The notes below the pieces were generated by a model. The model was not told the origin of the DNA. It saw only the letters and a program-made list of their open reading frames with translations, and did no database searches. Source: Lutimonas halocynthiae (GTDB lineage Bacteria; Bacteroidota; Bacteroidia; Flavobacteriales; Flavobacteriaceae). Taken from it: DNA of 64,000 bases. The stretch is from NCBI RefSeq assembly GCF_030409835.1, contig NZ_JAUFQO010000016.1, forward strand, positions 1 through 64,000, given 5' to 3'. Positions 24,321-33,286 of this stretch are shown piece after piece (within the stretch, counting starts at the first letter, position 1; each line of letters begins with the position of its first letter). The position numbers were made by a program, and so were the translations under genes.

Positions 24321-24884
24321 TTAGCCTTTCCAAGGGATTTCTGTAACCTTATAATCCTTAGTCAATTTCCGTGCCAATACAAATAAATAATCTGATAAAC
24401 GATTGAGATAGATTAAAACATAGGCGTTAATCTCTTCTGTGTCAGCTAATTCTACAGTAATTCTTTCCGCTCTTCTGCAAACACAACGAGCAATATGACA
24501 GAATGACACAACGGTGTGTCCTCCTGGCAATATAAAGTGAGTCATGGGCGCCAGGCGCTCATTCATAGTATCCATTCTGCTTTCAAGAAACTGGATTTCA
24601 GTCTCTTCAATTTTTTCGATTTTAAGTCGATCAGAGCCATCTTTGAGCTTTTCCTTGTCTAAAGGCGTGGCAAGCATCGCACCTAAAGCAAATAATTTAT
24701 TCTGTATTCTCAATAAATCTTCAATGACAATTTTATCTTCGAGTTGGTCTTTTACAAGACCAATATATGAATTGAGTTCATCCACAGTACCATAAGCATC
24801 TATACGTAAATTACTCTTCTTAACCCTTGTTCCTCCATAAAGCGAGGTTTTGCCCTGGTCACCTGTTTTGGTATATATTTTCAT
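24321..24884 (-). CDS. Corrinoid adenosyltransferase, PduO type
   Basis: A 187-residue enzyme that transfers adenosyl from ATP to cob(I)alamin. It has the N-terminal ATP motif YTKTGDQGKTSLYGG, VDELNSYIGL and the active-site helix HIARCVCRRAERI. The frame extends 7 codons upstream to an ATG at 24905, but that would lie in the -7 box (24903-24910), so the ATG before KIYTKTGD is the start. The window holds no other cobalamin genes, so it probably supports a B12-dependent enzyme elsewhere. Confidence 0.9.
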   Translation of the reverse strand: MKIYTKTGDQGKTSLYGGTRVKKSNLRIDAYGTVDELNSYIGLVKDQLEDKIVIEDLLRIQNKLFALGAMLATPLDKEKLKDGSDRLKIEKIEETEIQFLESRMDTMNERLAPMTHFILPGGHTVVSFCHIARCVCRRAERITVELADTEEINAYVLIYLNRLSDYLFVLARKLTKDYKVTEIPWKG

Positions 24885-24902
24885 GTAATTCGCATTTTTA
24901 TT

Positions 24903-24910
24903 CAAAAATA
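24903..24910 (-). promoter_or_regulatory. -7 box for the adenosyltransferase gene
   Basis: TATTTTTG on the minus strand (TAnnTTTG), 19 nt upstream of the chosen start codon. It decides the start of the gene. Confidence 0.5.
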
Positions 24911-24947
24911 AACATATTAGTTCATTCGCTTGTACGATTCTTTCGTA

Positions 24948-25721
24948 TTAAATTCTGATGGTAAAATGTTGTTTTTCTCTTCCTTTTGAAAAGAAAACGA
25001 GTCCCCATTTATAAGTATCTACGCTCATGCTCACTTTTTCATGATTTTTGATTTTCTCCCAGGCTGCTTCCATACCTTTTGACCAATGGATGTCATCAAA
25101 GATAAAAACGCTTTTTTCATGTGCTAGCTCCAGGCATTTTTTGAAATAACGAATCGTTGCCTCTTTTTGATGGTTTCCGTCAAAAAAAATCAAGTCGTAT
25201 GCATGGTTATGATGCAATTGATCAAGGGACTGGTCAAATTCTCCGATTTTGACCTCAATGTTTTTTAAATTCAACTTTTCGAAATTCTCTTTTGCAATTT
25301 GAGCCGTAGCAGGACATCCTTCCAGGGTTGTGATATTCGCCTTGGGTGCACCCAGAGCCATATAAGAAGTTGCAATCCCTAAAGAAGTTCCAATTTCAAG
25401 AATGTGTGTAGGATTAAAATACTTAGTGGTCCTTGCGAGTAATCCCCCTCTTTTTTTTGAAATACCGGCAGTGGTAGCAATTTTTGAAACAACTCTTTTA
25501 TTACTGTTGAAAATTCTTGAGCCAGCTCCAAAATCCGTGACCTGGATTTTGCTGTGATTCCTCGATAATTCCTTTCTTAATAATGTCACCTTTTTTAAAT
25601 CAATATGTGTGCTGTTTCTCAGGCCTTTTGTGATATAAGCGAAAAGGAATGGTGAATGCACTCCAAATTGATTTTTTGAAGTGATTAGGTATTTGTAGTA
25701 TGAGTAAATGGCATGCAGCAA
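24948..25721 (-). CDS. Class I SAM-dependent methyltransferase (O-methyltransferase-like)
   Basis: A 257-residue protein with an N-terminal helical part (HAIYSYYKYLITSKNQFGVHSPF) and a Rossmann methyltransferase core: HILEIGTSLGIATSYMALG (motif I), ITTLEG (motif II) and YDLIFFDGNHQKEAT. It resembles class I O-methyltransferases of the YrrM/CCoAOMT type. The substrate is unknown. It is divergent from the exopolysaccharide operon (90 bp between starts). Confidence 0.8.
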   Translation of the reverse strand: MLHAIYSYYKYLITSKNQFGVHSPFLFAYITKGLRNSTHIDLKKVTLLRKELSRNHSKIQVTDFGAGSRIFNSNKRVVSKIATTAGISKKRGGLLARTTKYFNPTHILEIGTSLGIATSYMALGAPKANITTLEGCPATAQIAKENFEKLNLKNIEVKIGEFDQSLDQLHHNHAYDLIFFDGNHQKEATIRYFKKCLELAHEKSVFIFDDIHWSKGMEAAWEKIKNHEKVSMSVDTYKWGLVFFSKGREKQHFTIRI

Positions 25722-25781
25722 AGCCTCTTTATTTATTTGCTAAATTAGAAAGAAAAATTATTGTAATAATAATTTTAAAAT

Positions 25782-25789
25782 TATATTTG
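25782..25789 (+). promoter_or_regulatory. Promoter of the exopolysaccharide operon
   Basis: -7 box TATATTTG at 25782-25789, with a TTG at 25761-25763 as a possible -33 element (18-bp spacing). The first gene starts 22 nt downstream. Confidence 0.6.
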
Positions 25790-25811
25790 CCATTGACTCA
25801 AAATTGAAAAT

Positions 25812-26600
25812 ATGAGGAAGATTATAGCTGTTTTATTGCTATTTGCCGCATTCACATCTTGTATCCCATTGAAGAAGCAAGTTTACTTCCAAGGGGATTT
25901 GGATCAAAATGATTCCCTTGCCAGAATTCAAGACCAGCCTTATAGGCTACAGGTGGATGATTTTTTGGATATTCAGATCAAATCTTCGGATGAGAATATA
26001 ACCAATACTTTTAGTCCTTCAACTTCTGAAAACACAAACAATCTAAGAAACAATGAAGCAAGTATTTATTTTAACTCTTATTCCGTGGATAAACATGGAA
26101 ATATTAGATTGCCTTATTTAGGAGATATTAACGTACTGGGTTATACTACTCAGGAAGTACAGGGAAAGATCAATACAGAGTTTGAAACCTATTTTAAAAA
26201 CCCGGATGATGTATTTGTAGAAGTTCGTTTGGCTGGAATCAGGTTTACAACTATTGGTGAGGTAGGCAAAACAGGAGTCAATGTCGTTTATCTAAATCAG
26301 TTAAACCTCATACAAGCGCTCGCATCATCAGGAGATATAAAAATTACTGGGAATAGAGAAAATGTGCATGTGTATAGAAAAGGAATAGATGGTACGAAAA
26401 TGTACACGATTAATATGTTGGATGTCAACACTTTTGACTCAGACACTTTCTATATACAACCCAATGATATCATCTATGTAGAACCGCTAAAGCAAAAGTC
26501 ATGGGGAACGGGAACATCAGGTATGCAGACTATTACCTCTTTGATCGCAGTTTTATCGCTTGTAACGACTACTATATTATTGGTTAATGCTGTAAAATAA
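25812..26600 (+). CDS. Polysaccharide export lipoprotein (Wza-like)
   Basis: A 262-residue outer-membrane export protein. The lipoprotein signal peptide ends at the lipobox AFTSC (Cys17). A polysaccharide-export domain starts at YRLQVDDFLDIQIKSSD, followed by an SLBB-like domain (FTTIGEVGKTGVNVV), and a C-terminal hydrophobic helix ITSLIAVLSLVTTTILLVN that would span the outer membrane. It forms the exit channel for the polymer; the next gene, 3 bp on, is its inner-membrane kinase partner. Confidence 0.92.
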   Translation: MRKIIAVLLLFAAFTSCIPLKKQVYFQGDLDQNDSLARIQDQPYRLQVDDFLDIQIKSSDENITNTFSPSTSENTNNLRNNEASIYFNSYSVDKHGNIRLPYLGDINVLGYTTQEVQGKINTEFETYFKNPDDVFVEVRLAGIRFTTIGEVGKTGVNVVYLNQLNLIQALASSGDIKITGNRENVHVYRKGIDGTKMYTINMLDVNTFDSDTFYIQPNDIIYVEPLKQKSWGTGTSGMQTITSLIAVLSLVTTTILLVNAVK

Positions 26601-26603
26601 TTT

Positions 26604-29051
26604 ATGAAAGAAGTAAATAAATTCGATCTTGAAATACAATCCTTTGATATTAAGGAATACCTGTATAAAATTGCAAGTTACTGGAAGTTATTTGCCGTGG
26701 TGATCGTGTTTGCTTTGGTCATGGCTAATATTATCAATGCGACTTCTCAAAGGGTATATAATCTAAAATCTTTAATTACCGTTAGCGATGAGCAAAACCC
26801 TCTGTTTTCTTCTAGTACCAATATAGCTTTTAATTGGGGTGGCCCGAGTGACAAAGTGGAAACCATTATGACAATATTACAGTCTCGAACACATAATGAA
26901 AAGGTTGTTGAACAATTGAATTTTACATTGGATTATTTTGAAGATGGCACGTTTAGAAAGGTGGATGTTTATGGGAGGTCTCCTTTTCTGGTTGAAATCG
27001 ACACCTTGCAGTTTCAGTTGCAGAATACGGATTTTAAATTGGAATTTTTAAGTAATGAAGAGGTTCTGATATCCTTTGAGATGGATGATGAAAAGAATAC
27101 ATTAATCAATTACAGTAACAACAAAACCAAAGAGTATATTCCTGAGGACGATGAGTTTTCAAATGTTTATCCTTTAAATGAAATGTTGGACACTTCTTTG
27201 TTTAGTTTTCGAATTAGCAAGAAGGATCCTTCTTTTGATTTGACTGGAAAGGAATATTTTATCAGGTTTCATAATTTTGATGGGATTGTAAAGAAATATC
27301 AAAAAGTAGATGTCGCTACCTTGAAAAAAGGGACTTCAATCATAGAACTAAGTTTTGAAGGAGAGAATAAAAAGAAGATTGAAGATTTTTTAAATACGAC
27401 TGTTGCGGTACTGGATAAAGACCAAAGAGCCCAAAAGATCAAATATGCTTTAAGTACACAAAGATACATTGACACCTTATTTCAAGTAGAAGCTAACAGT
27501 TTGAGGGATATTGAAACAGACCTTGGCGATTATAAACAAAAGAATAGGATTTATAACCTTTCCGTCGAAGGGGAAACATTGCTAAATGAGGTGACATTGC
27601 TTGATCACGAAGCACAGCAAACTTCAAAAAGGATTAGTTACCTGAATAATTTAGAAAGTTATTTGGTCAATAATAATGTTATCAATAGTGAGTATATACC
27701 AGCTCCTGCTTTAGTTGAAATGGAGGACCCTGGTATCGCGATTAGTGTTAACAACCTGATTATGTTGGTTAAAACCAGAGAAGGAATGGAAAAAAAGGTA
27801 AAAGCATCCTATCCTCCTTTGATCCGCGTAAATGATCAAATTAAATTAGAAAGTCAGATTCTTTTAGAACAAATTAACTCTTTAAAACAGATCACAAAAG
27901 ATAATCTTTCTAGTGTGAATAGAAGAATGGCTAATACGAATTCTAAGTTAAGTCGCCTGAACCCAAAGGAACAGCAACTGTTGAATTTTCAACGTAAATA
28001 TAATATTACGGAATCTAATTATAATTATTTAAAACAAAAAAGTTATGAAGCAGGAACTGCGATTGCAGCAAATGTTTCAGATATTAAAATTCTTGACGAG
28101 GCTAAAGACGTTGGTCAACTACCTGTCAAACCCAAAAAATCATTTAATTATTTAATTGCCTTAATGTTAGGCTTTATGTTGCCTATGTTATTTGTTCTAA
28201 CAAAAGAAACATTGAATAACAAGATTCAAACGGTAGAAGAAATTGAAAAGGCATATAAGATTCCTGTACTTGGTGTGATAGGGAGGAATAGGCATGATAA
28301 AGACCGATTGGTAGTGCATAGAAAACCAAATTCAACGGTTTCAGAATCTTTTAGAGCCTTACGATCTAATATTCAGTTCATGTTTCAAAATAAAGGCGCT
28401 TCAAAGACGATAGTGATTACTTCTTCTGTGAGTGGAGAAGGGAAAACACTATGTGCTGAAAATATGGCGACGGTTTTTGCTTCATCTGGAAAAAAAACTA
28501 TCTTGGTGGGCTTAGATCTTAGAAAGCCCAAGATGCATACTGATTTTGATGCGGACAATTCAAAAGGGATTGTAAACTATTTAATTGGAGAAAATACTTT
28601 GGATGAAATTACTTTGGATTCAGGGATACCCAATCTTGAGATTATAACTTCTGGGCCTGTCCCGCCGAATCCTTCAGAATTATTGATTAGTGATCAGACA
28701 CAGACGCTATTTGAAATTTTAAAAGAGAAATATGACTATGTCATTATCGATACACCACCTGTAGGGTTGGTGGCTGACGCATTGGAATTATTTACTTATG
28801 CTGACGCCATAATCTATATGATACGTCAGGACTATACCCAAAGAGGTATGCCAAAAATGATTGACAGTAAATATGAACTGGGTGAAGTGAAACACATTTC
28901 TTATGTGTTAAATGATTTTGAGGTAAAGAACAAGTATGGTGGAGGATATGGCTACGGTTATGGCTACGGTTATGGCTATGGTAAATATGGCAATGGGTAC
29001 CACGAAGTTGAAAAACAAAGCTGGCTGAAGAAATTGTTTAGCAAAGCATAA
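26604..29051 (+). CDS. Tyrosine-protein kinase / chain-length regulator (Wzc-like BY-kinase)
   Basis: An 815-residue inner-membrane protein: a Wzz domain with a first helix near residues 28-48, a long periplasmic coiled coil (about 275-480), a second helix near 510-530, then a cytoplasmic BY-kinase. Kinase motifs are SSVSGEGKT (Walker A), LVGLDLRKPKMH (A') and VIIDTPPVGLVADAL (B). The C-terminal tail has six consecutive Gly-Tyr pairs plus further Tyr, the autophosphorylation cluster that controls polymer length. It follows the export lipoprotein, as in Wza-Wzc systems. Confidence 0.93.
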   Translation: MKEVNKFDLEIQSFDIKEYLYKIASYWKLFAVVIVFALVMANIINATSQRVYNLKSLITVSDEQNPLFSSSTNIAFNWGGPSDKVETIMTILQSRTHNEKVVEQLNFTLDYFEDGTFRKVDVYGRSPFLVEIDTLQFQLQNTDFKLEFLSNEEVLISFEMDDEKNTLINYSNNKTKEYIPEDDEFSNVYPLNEMLDTSLFSFRISKKDPSFDLTGKEYFIRFHNFDGIVKKYQKVDVATLKKGTSIIELSFEGENKKKIEDFLNTTVAVLDKDQRAQKIKYALSTQRYIDTLFQVEANSLRDIETDLGDYKQKNRIYNLSVEGETLLNEVTLLDHEAQQTSKRISYLNNLESYLVNNNVINSEYIPAPALVEMEDPGIAISVNNLIMLVKTREGMEKKVKASYPPLIRVNDQIKLESQILLEQINSLKQITKDNLSSVNRRMANTNSKLSRLNPKEQQLLNFQRKYNITESNYNYLKQKSYEAGTAIAANVSDIKILDEAKDVGQLPVKPKKSFNYLIALMLGFMLPMLFVLTKETLNNKIQTVEEIEKAYKIPVLGVIGRNRHDKDRLVVHRKPNSTVSESFRALRSNIQFMFQNKGASKTIVITSSVSGEGKTLCAENMATVFASSGKKTILVGLDLRKPKMHTDFDADNSKGIVNYLIGENTLDEITLDSGIPNLEIITSGPVPPNPSELLISDQTQTLFEILKEKYDYVIIDTPPVGLVADALELFTYADAIIYMIRQDYTQRGMPKMIDSKYELGEVKHISYVLNDFEVKNKYGGGYGYGYGYGYGYGKYGNGYHEVEKQSWLKKLFSKA
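28944..28979 (+). repeat. Short tandem repeat coding the Gly-Tyr tail of the BY-kinase
   Basis: Six 6-bp units coding Gly-Tyr, with GGCTACGGTTAT as a 12-bp repeat present twice. Slippage here would change the number of tail tyrosines without breaking the frame. Confidence 0.7.
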
Positions 29052-29061
29052 GTTGCATATC

Positions 29062-29667
29062 ATGATTGAAGGCTTAAACAACCATCAAAAAAGACTAAAG
29101 AGATTATTTGATCTCTTTTTTTCTTTTGTAGGACTTTTGATTTTTCTAGTCCCAATATTTATTTTAATCATCTTGTCCACAATATCTACTCGAAAAATTG
29201 GTTTATATAGCCAAAATAGAGTAGGATTAGCTGGACTAGTCTTTGTCATGTATAAAATCAGGTCAATGAAAACAGGTGAGTCTTTAAACCATATAACATT
29301 GAGCAATGATCCAAGGATTACCCGTTTTGGAAGCTTTATAAGGGCTAATAACCTAGATGAGTTACCTCAATTATGGAATATTTTCATGGGGGATATGAGT
29401 TTTGTTGGACCCAGGCCGGATGTACCAGGATATGCTGATAAATTGATTGGAAAGGATAGGATTGTATTAAGTGTAAGGCCCGGAATTACCGGCCCTGCTA
29501 CTTTGAAATATAGGAATGAGGAAAAGATATTATCAAAGGAGATTGATCCGTTGATTTATAATGACGAAATCATTTGGAAAGACAAAATTGAAATAAATAA
29601 ACATTACATTAAAAAATGGTCGTTAAGAGGAGACGTGAACTATATTCTTAAGACAATTTTTAGTTAA
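29062..29667 (+). CDS. Initiating sugar transferase (WcaJ/WbaP-type)
   Basis: A 201-residue member of the bacterial sugar transferase family: one N-terminal hydrophobic segment (LFDLFFSFVGLLIFLVPIFI), then the catalytic part with RVGLAGLVFVMYKIRSM, LDELPQLWNIFMGDMSFVGP and RPGITGPATLKYR. It transfers the first sugar phosphate to undecaprenyl phosphate and so starts repeat-unit assembly. A TTG three codons earlier is possible, but the ATG at 29062 is better. It starts 10 bp after the kinase gene. Confidence 0.9.
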   Translation: MIEGLNNHQKRLKRLFDLFFSFVGLLIFLVPIFILIILSTISTRKIGLYSQNRVGLAGLVFVMYKIRSMKTGESLNHITLSNDPRITRFGSFIRANNLDELPQLWNIFMGDMSFVGPRPDVPGYADKLIGKDRIVLSVRPGITGPATLKYRNEEKILSKEIDPLIYNDEIIWKDKIEINKHYIKKWSLRGDVNYILKTIFS

Positions 29668-29692
29668 TTTTTAAAGTTTAATATTAGTGAAA

Positions 29693-30994
29693 ATGGAGAA
29701 TAAAAGAATTGCAATTATTGGTTTAGGCTATGTTGGCTTGCCTTTGGCGGTTGAGTTTGCCAAAAAATTTCAGGTTGTTGGATTTGATATCAACGAGCAA
29801 CGTATTAAAGAACTTAGAAATAATGAAGACGTCACTTTGGAGACAACTTCTAAAGAATTGGAATCGGTCAATGTAGCATCTAATGATGTTTTGAATTCTC
29901 AAAGCACGGGTTTATGGATTTCGAATCAATTAGAGGACATTGCGTCATGTAATTTTTATGTAGTAACAGTCCCAACACCAGTTGATAAGAATAATAGACC
30001 CGATCTAACACCTTTGTATAAGGCCAGTGAATCTGTAGGTAAGGTGCTAACCAAAGGGGATATTGTAGTCTATGAGTCTACTGTTTTCCCAGGAGCTACA
30101 GAAGATGAATGTAGACCAATTTTGGAAAAATGTTCTGGTTTAACTTATAATAAGGATTTCTATTTAGGCTATTCTCCCGAACGAATCAATCCGGGAGACA
30201 AGGAACATACCGTGACGAAAATATTAAAGGTGACTTCGGGCTCAACACCAGAAGTGGCTAAAATAGTGGACGATTTATATAAAACGATAATTGTTGCAGG
30301 TACGCATTTAGCACCTTGTATCAAGGTAGCCGAAGCGGCAAAAGTGATTGAAAATTCTCAACGTGATGTGAATATCGCATTTGTAAATGAATTGTCGAAA
30401 ATTTTCAGATTGATGGATATTGACACCAATGACGTTTTAGAGGCAGCAGGTACGAAATGGAATTTTCTTCCTTTTAGACCAGGGCTAGTGGGAGGTCATT
30501 GTATTGGAGTAGACCCTTATTATTTAGCCCATAAAGCAATGGAATTAGGTTATAATCCAGAAATTATCTTGTCAGGAAGAAGGCTAAATGACAGTATGGG
30601 GCCTTATGTGGCTCAGGAGACCATTAAGCTCATGATTAAAAAAGGGATTAAAATTTCTGATTCAAATATTTTGGTACTAGGAATTACGTTTAAAGAAGAT
30701 TGCCCGGATATTAGAAATTCGCGAGCTATTGATATTATTGAAGAGTTGAAGTCCTATTCCGTGAATGTGGATGTTTTTGACCCTTGGGCTTCTAAGGAGG
30801 AAGTTCATCATGAATATGGAATTGACCTTATGAATAATGAAAGCGAGTTTGATAAAAAGTATGATGGAGTTGTATTAGCGGTCTCTCATAAAGAGTTTTT
30901 ATCTTTCGACTTGAAAAAATATGTAAATTCGGATAATGTTTTGTTTGATGTTAAATCGATTTTAGCAAAAGGTGTAGCAGATAGCAGATTATAA
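29693..30994 (+). CDS. Nucleotide-sugar (UDP-HexNAc) 6-dehydrogenase, WbpO/TviB-like
   Basis: A 433-residue enzyme oxidising C6 of a UDP-sugar to a uronic acid. It has the Rossmann motif GLGYVGLPLAVEFAK, the PTPVDKNNRPDL and YESTVFPGATE blocks, and the catalytic Cys in GGHCIGVDPYYL. The pattern fits UDP-N-acetylglucosamine/galactosamine dehydrogenases better than UDP-glucose dehydrogenase, but the substrate is inferred. A GTG two codons upstream is an alternative start. It lies with the sugar transferase and epimerase in the exopolysaccharide operon. Confidence 0.88.
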   Translation: MENKRIAIIGLGYVGLPLAVEFAKKFQVVGFDINEQRIKELRNNEDVTLETTSKELESVNVASNDVLNSQSTGLWISNQLEDIASCNFYVVTVPTPVDKNNRPDLTPLYKASESVGKVLTKGDIVVYESTVFPGATEDECRPILEKCSGLTYNKDFYLGYSPERINPGDKEHTVTKILKVTSGSTPEVAKIVDDLYKTIIVAGTHLAPCIKVAEAAKVIENSQRDVNIAFVNELSKIFRLMDIDTNDVLEAAGTKWNFLPFRPGLVGGHCIGVDPYYLAHKAMELGYNPEIILSGRRLNDSMGPYVAQETIKLMIKKGIKISDSNILVLGITFKEDCPDIRNSRAIDIIEELKSYSVNVDVFDPWASKEEVHHEYGIDLMNNESEFDKKYDGVVLAVSHKEFLSFDLKKYVNSDNVLFDVKSILAKGVADSRL

Positions 30995-31015
30995 AATTAA
31001 TTGAAATAAAATAAT

Positions 31016-32059
31016 ATGAAAGTATTGGTTACCGGTGCAGCCGGATTTATAGGACATCATCTGTCTAAGTTGTTATTAAAGGAAGGATATGAGGTTGTAG
31101 GAATTGATAATATCAATGACTATTATGACCCTGCCTTAAAGATAGCAAGGTTACAAGACATGAACATCAATACGGAACATATTGAATATAACGTTCCTTT
31201 GCATGGTGATATCACTTTTGTTAAATTGGATCTTACGGATAAAGATGAGATTCGGAATCTATTTGAAAAGTTCGGATTTGATTTTGTAGTGAATTTAGCA
31301 GCTCAGGCTGGGGTTCGTTACTCACTGATTAATCCACACTCCTATGTTGATAGTAATATTACTGGATTTTTGAATATTCTGGAAGCTTGTAGGGCTTTTC
31401 CAGTAAAGCATTTGGTTTATGCTTCTTCAAGTTCTGTTTATGGTTTAAATCAAAACATACCTTTTAAGACCAGTGATCACACAGATCATCCTCTGGCGAT
31501 GTATGCGGCAAGTAAGAAGGCCAATGAGATGATGGCACATTCTTATTCTCAACTCTATGATATTCCTACAACGGGGCTAAGATTTTTCACGGTCTACGGA
31601 CCATGGGGAAGACCTGACATGGCTTTGCATATTTTTACCAAAGCAATTGTAGAGGATAAAGAATTTGAGGTGTTTAATTTTGGTAAGATGAGTAGGGATT
31701 TTACCTATGTTGCTGATATAGTAGAAAGCGTAAAGCGATTGATCCCGCTTCCACCAAAAGCTAATAATCCTGACTTTGATCCGAAGCATCCAAACCCTTC
31801 GATCAGCTCTGCTCCGTATCAAATTTTTAATATTGGTAATAACAGCCCGGTTGAACTCATGGATTATGTTCATGCCATAGAAGATGCTTTAGGGAAAAAA
31901 GGAAAAATAGTATATAAAGAAATTCAACCAGGAGATGTTCCATCAACTTATGCCGATGTACAAAGTTTATATGATTATATAAATTTCAAACCGTCTACAA
32001 CAATAGAAGAAGGTATTCAAGCGTTTGTTAAAAGATATTTAGAACTAAATAAATCATGA
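31016..32059 (+). CDS. NAD-dependent nucleotide-sugar epimerase (UDP-glucuronate 4-epimerase-like)
   Basis: A 347-residue short-chain dehydrogenase/epimerase with GAAGFIGHHL at the N-terminus, the IDNINDYYDPALK segment typical of UDP-uronate epimerases, LAAQAGVRYSL, and the catalytic Tyr/Lys pair in YAASKKANE. Together with the dehydrogenase it would supply a uronic-acid sugar. Its stop overlaps the start of cysQ by 4 bp, tying sugar synthesis and sulfate activation into one transcript. Confidence 0.88.
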   Translation: MKVLVTGAAGFIGHHLSKLLLKEGYEVVGIDNINDYYDPALKIARLQDMNINTEHIEYNVPLHGDITFVKLDLTDKDEIRNLFEKFGFDFVVNLAAQAGVRYSLINPHSYVDSNITGFLNILEACRAFPVKHLVYASSSSVYGLNQNIPFKTSDHTDHPLAMYAASKKANEMMAHSYSQLYDIPTTGLRFFTVYGPWGRPDMALHIFTKAIVEDKEFEVFNFGKMSRDFTYVADIVESVKRLIPLPPKANNPDFDPKHPNPSISSAPYQIFNIGNNSPVELMDYVHAIEDALGKKGKIVYKEIQPGDVPSTYADVQSLYDYINFKPSTTIEEGIQAFVKRYLELNKS

Positions 32060-32850
32060 ATAAAGATTTAGCGATTGCGGTGAAAGCTGCTGTAGAAGGT
32101 GGTGCTGCCATCATGGGCATCTATTCCCAAGAAGATTTAGGTGTTGAATACAAGGATGATAAATCACCTTTGACTTTGGCAGATAAAAAATGTAATGATG
32201 TGATCAATTCATATTTAATAGGAACAACACATCCTATTATTAGTGAAGAGAACAGGCAATTGGAATTTAAGGATAGAAAAGACTGGGACACCTGTTGGAT
32301 CGTTGATCCATTAGATGGTACTAAGGAATTTGTAAAACGCAATGGTGAATTTACTGTAAACATTGCTTTGGTTAAACATGGAAAACCCTTGTTAGGGGTC
32401 ATCTATGTTCCTGATACAAAGGAATTATATGTGGCGGATGTTACTCAAAAAAAGGCAGGAAAATTTATTTTGGATCAGCATGAGGTAATTGTAGCAGATC
32501 TTGATATGGATGCAAATCTTATTGGACCAAAAGCTGCGAATACTGAATTAGTGCGCGTTGTTGGGAGTCGATCCCATATGAGTGAGGCTACAGAGAATTT
32601 TGTTGAATCGCTTAAGGGAATTTATGAAAAGGTAGATATCGTGTCTAAAGGAAGTTCTTTAAAATTTTGCTTGGTCGCTGAAGGAAAGGCTGACGTATAT
32701 CCGCGGTTTGCACCTACTATGGAGTGGGACACTGCAGCAGGACAAGCCATTTGCGAAGCTGTTGGATTGCAGGTTATTTCTAAGGAGACAGATGAGCCAC
32801 TGTTATACAATAAAGAGAATTTATTGAACCCTTGGTTTATCGTAAAATAG
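32056..32850 (+). CDS. cysQ: 3'(2'),5'-bisphosphate nucleotidase
   Basis: A 264-residue inositol-monophosphatase-fold enzyme: metal site ISEENRQLEF, DPLDGTKEFVKRNGEF and EWDTAAGQAI. It degrades PAP, the by-product of sulfotransfer from PAPS. Placement directly after the epimerase (4-bp overlap) and before cysC/D/N suggests it recycles PAP during polysaccharide sulfation rather than, or as well as, during cysteine synthesis. Confidence 0.92.
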   Translation: MNKDLAIAVKAAVEGGAAIMGIYSQEDLGVEYKDDKSPLTLADKKCNDVINSYLIGTTHPIISEENRQLEFKDRKDWDTCWIVDPLDGTKEFVKRNGEFTVNIALVKHGKPLLGVIYVPDTKELYVADVTQKKAGKFILDQHEVIVADLDMDANLIGPKAANTELVRVVGSRSHMSEATENFVESLKGIYEKVDIVSKGSSLKFCLVAEGKADVYPRFAPTMEWDTAAGQAICEAVGLQVISKETDEPLLYNKENLLNPWFIVK

Positions 32851-32851
32851 C

Positions 32852-33286
32852 ATGAAAGACCAGTCACGTAAAAGACATTTTGCAAAAGCGGTGACCTGGA
32901 GAGTTGTTGGGACGATTGATACCATTTTACTGTCCTGGTTGATTTCTGGTAATCCTCTTACTGGATTAAAAATTGGTTTTACAGAGGTACTGACTAAAAT
33001 GGTCTTATACTATTTTCATGAACGTGCTTGGTTTAAAATTAATTTGACAAAGGATGGTAAATTATTAGAGAGTCGAAAACGTCATATTGGAAAGACCATT
33101 ACCTGGAGAATAGTGGGTACGATAGACACCATGCTTTTGGCCTGGTGGATCTCAGGAAACCCATTAACCGGAATGAAAATAGGGGTAGCGGAATTATTTA
33201 CTAAAATGATTTTTTACTATATCCATGAAAGAATTTGGCATAAAAGCAGGTATGGATTAACAACGAATAATGTAAAAGAAGCATGA
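32852..33286 (+). CDS. DUF2061 membrane protein, tandem duplication
   Basis: A 144-residue protein consisting of two copies of a DUF2061 unit (about residues 3-60 and 69-126). Each has the pattern SRKRH...TWR(V/I)VGTIDT, then ISGNPLTG(L/M)KIG, then HER.W, with one or two membrane helices per unit. The function is unknown. It overlaps cysC by 4 bp, inside a sulfate-activation operon that has no recognised sulfate permease, so a role in sulfate handling is possible but unproven. Confidence 0.85.
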   Translation: MKDQSRKRHFAKAVTWRVVGTIDTILLSWLISGNPLTGLKIGFTEVLTKMVLYYFHERAWFKINLTKDGKLLESRKRHIGKTITWRIVGTIDTMLLAWWISGNPLTGMKIGVAELFTKMIFYYIHERIWHKSRYGLTTNNVKEA

